Source: Actinomycetota bacterium (lineage in GTDB: Bacteria > Actinomycetota > Actinomycetes > S36-B12). From it: a stretch of DNA of 14,925 nt. Positions 14,006 through 14,925 of this stretch are shown piece after piece (the first letter of the stretch is position 1; every line of letters starts with the position of its first letter). The notes below the pieces were generated by a model, which saw only the letters and a program-made list of their open reading frames with translations, was not told the origin of the DNA and did not search any database. The stretch covers positions 1-14,925 of the forward strand of contig CANMNM010000011.1 of the NCBI GenBank assembly GCA_947499275.1, read 5' to 3'. The translations under genes and the position numbers were made by a program.

Positions 14006-14656
14006 ATGCGAGTTCGTTGGGGTAAAGAGCGGTCGGTGAAGCCGCGAAGCCGAAAGTCTGCGAGGTGGAGTGATTTCAGGCTTTGGCTTGGGATTTCACT
14101 TTTGATTGTTTCAATGTTTGTTGGCGCGCGGGTCATGGCATCTGGAGAGGAAACGGTGACCCTGTGGCGAGCGAGCTCTGAACTTGCATCGGGAAGTCCT
14201 CTATCGGGGGTCGAGGCCGTTGTTGTCGCTCTTAATGGGGCGCAGGAACCGTATTTCCGTGGAACGGTTCCACCTTCAGGGATTGTGGTGAGGCCGATCG
14301 GAGCAGGGGAATTCATTCCCAGTTCGGCACTTAGTGCGCTACCTCCAGCCGACTCAAGAGTGGTTACGGTTCCGGTTGATCCACTACACGTAGCAATCGG
14401 ACTTAACGCAGGTGATCAAGTTGACGTGTGGTCCAGTTCTAAGGACGCCGGGACAGTTGGGTCAAATTTGCCACCAATGTTGGTGCTGTCAGGAATAACA
14501 GTGCGAGCTGTTGCAAGTGATGTAGTGGGGACCGGCGGGGAAATTGGCGTAGTACTTCTCGTTCCGGTTACCCAGGTTTCCAGTCTTGTCCAGGCAATTC
14601 GAATTGGCGTCATTGACCTGGTCAAGGTTCCATTGGAATCGCAGGGTTCCCGGTGA
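14006..14656 (+). CDS. SAF-domain membrane protein, CpaB/RcpC-like
   Basis: A 216-residue protein anchored by one N-terminal helix (about 26-45) after a strongly basic start (RKSARW), so the bulk lies outside the membrane. Residues about 51-110 fit a SAF domain: a first strand (VTLWRAS), then PPSGIVVRPIGAGEFIPSSAL, the usual 'G..l...dL' hairpin. Then comes SRVVTVPVDPLHVAIGLNAGDQVDVW, the stretch that in CpaB/RcpC proteins of Tad pili follows SAF (V-V-D...G...GD-VDV). It ends with a beta-rich region, VLLVPVTQVSSLVQAIRIGVIDLVKVP. ATG 14006 has AGAAGG at 13994-13999, spacing 6. The stop overlaps the next gene's GTG (GTGA). With a CpaE-like gene behind it, it is probably part of a Tad/Flp pilus or similar assembly locus, but no pilin, CpaF or TadB/C gene is in view. 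Confidence 0.82.
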   Translation: MRVRWGKERSVKPRSRKSARWSDFRLWLGISLLIVSMFVGARVMASGEETVTLWRASSELASGSPLSGVEAVVVALNGAQEPYFRGTVPPSGIVVRPIGAGEFIPSSALSALPPADSRVVTVPVDPLHVAIGLNAGDQVDVWSSSKDAGTVGSNLPPMLVLSGITVRAVASDVVGTGGEIGVVLLVPVTQVSSLVQAIRIGVIDLVKVPLESQGSR

Positions 14657-14925
14657 GCAAGAAAAATGGTGCAGGTTCGCGTGAATTTTCTATGGTCTGG
14701 GCGCTGAGCGGGGCGCCAGCGGAACCAGAGTTAATCGCATTAGCCAACGCTGGTGGGATTGAGGTAAGCCGACGTTGCACCGATGCGCCTGAGCTTCTTT
14801 CGGTGTGTGCCGTGGTTCCCGGAACCCATGTATTAGTGGGTGCGCAACTTCCACGCATGAGTAGTGAGATTTTTGCCATTCTCACACAACAGGTGGCATC
14901 GGTCGCTGTCATTGCATTTGATGAT
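14653..14925 (+). CDS. CpaE/TadZ-like protein, N-terminal part (3' end outside window)
   Basis: The frame opens with GTG overlapping the SAF gene stop (GTGA) and stays open for 91 codons to the window edge. The product starts MSKKNGAGSREF, then VWALSGAPAEPELIALANAGGIEVSRRCTDAPELL, then VVPGTHVLVGAQLPRMSSEIFAIL and VASVAVIAFDD. This alternation of strands and helices resembles the degenerate receiver-like domain at the start of actinobacterial CpaE/TadZ proteins, which carry a MinD-type ATPase domain after it and localise Tad pilus assembly. The ATPase part, including Walker A, would lie beyond the window and is not seen. Assignment rests on this N-terminal pattern and the SAF-domain neighbour. 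Confidence 0.65.
   Translation, partial: MSKKNGAGSREFSMVWALSGAPAEPELIALANAGGIEVSRRCTDAPELLSVCAVVPGTHVLVGAQLPRMSSEIFAILTQQVASVAVIAFDD

Overview
The window reads as chromosomal DNA of an actinobacterium (class Actinomycetia) of moderate, not high, GC content. The strongest evidence is the mtrA-mtrB-lpqB operon, which is specific to this class. The order phosphomannomutase, manA, ahcY, mtrA, mtrB, lpqB, comF, secA, Rv3235-like gene is also the actinobacterial order known from Mycobacterium and Streptomyces. Spacing is tight (ATGA, GTGA, CTAG and TTAG overlaps), which suggests a compact genome, possibly of a free-living aquatic lineage. The genus cannot be fixed from this sequence.

Bases 1-2625 hold the end of a phosphomannomutase gene fused in frame to a Trm112-like zinc domain, then manA (mannose-6-phosphate isomerase) and a ZnT9-like cation diffusion facilitator. 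The first two connect fructose-6-phosphate to mannose-1-phosphate for glycan synthesis. Bases 2626-4403 hold a leader with a heptanucleotide tandem repeat, ahcY (S-adenosylhomocysteine hydrolase) and a strong stem-loop. Bases 4427-8639 are the mtrA-mtrB-lpqB envelope and cell-division signalling operon. It runs tail-to-tail into comF (minus strand), which is divergent from secA (plus strand, 9472-12234). Genes found between these neighbours in relatives are absent here: the SIS-domain gene next to manA, tmk between ahcY and mtrA, and hpf before secA.

Bases 12231-14925 are the least understood part. They hold a DUF6459/Rv3235-like gene (minus) sharing its stop with secA, an unnamed gene whose protein contains two similar Sm-like beta units (plus), a BldC/AlpA-like helix-turn-helix gene (minus) sharing its stop with that gene, then a SAF-domain (CpaB/RcpC-like) gene and the start of a CpaE/TadZ-like gene (plus). 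The last pair probably opens a Tad/Flp pilus or related secretion locus continuing beyond the window. The intergenic regions here carry 10-bp phased direct repeats, a hairpin and two DnaA-box-like sites in opposite orientation. No rRNA, tRNA, CRISPR array or insertion sequence was seen, and no gene-free stretch exceeds 300 bases.
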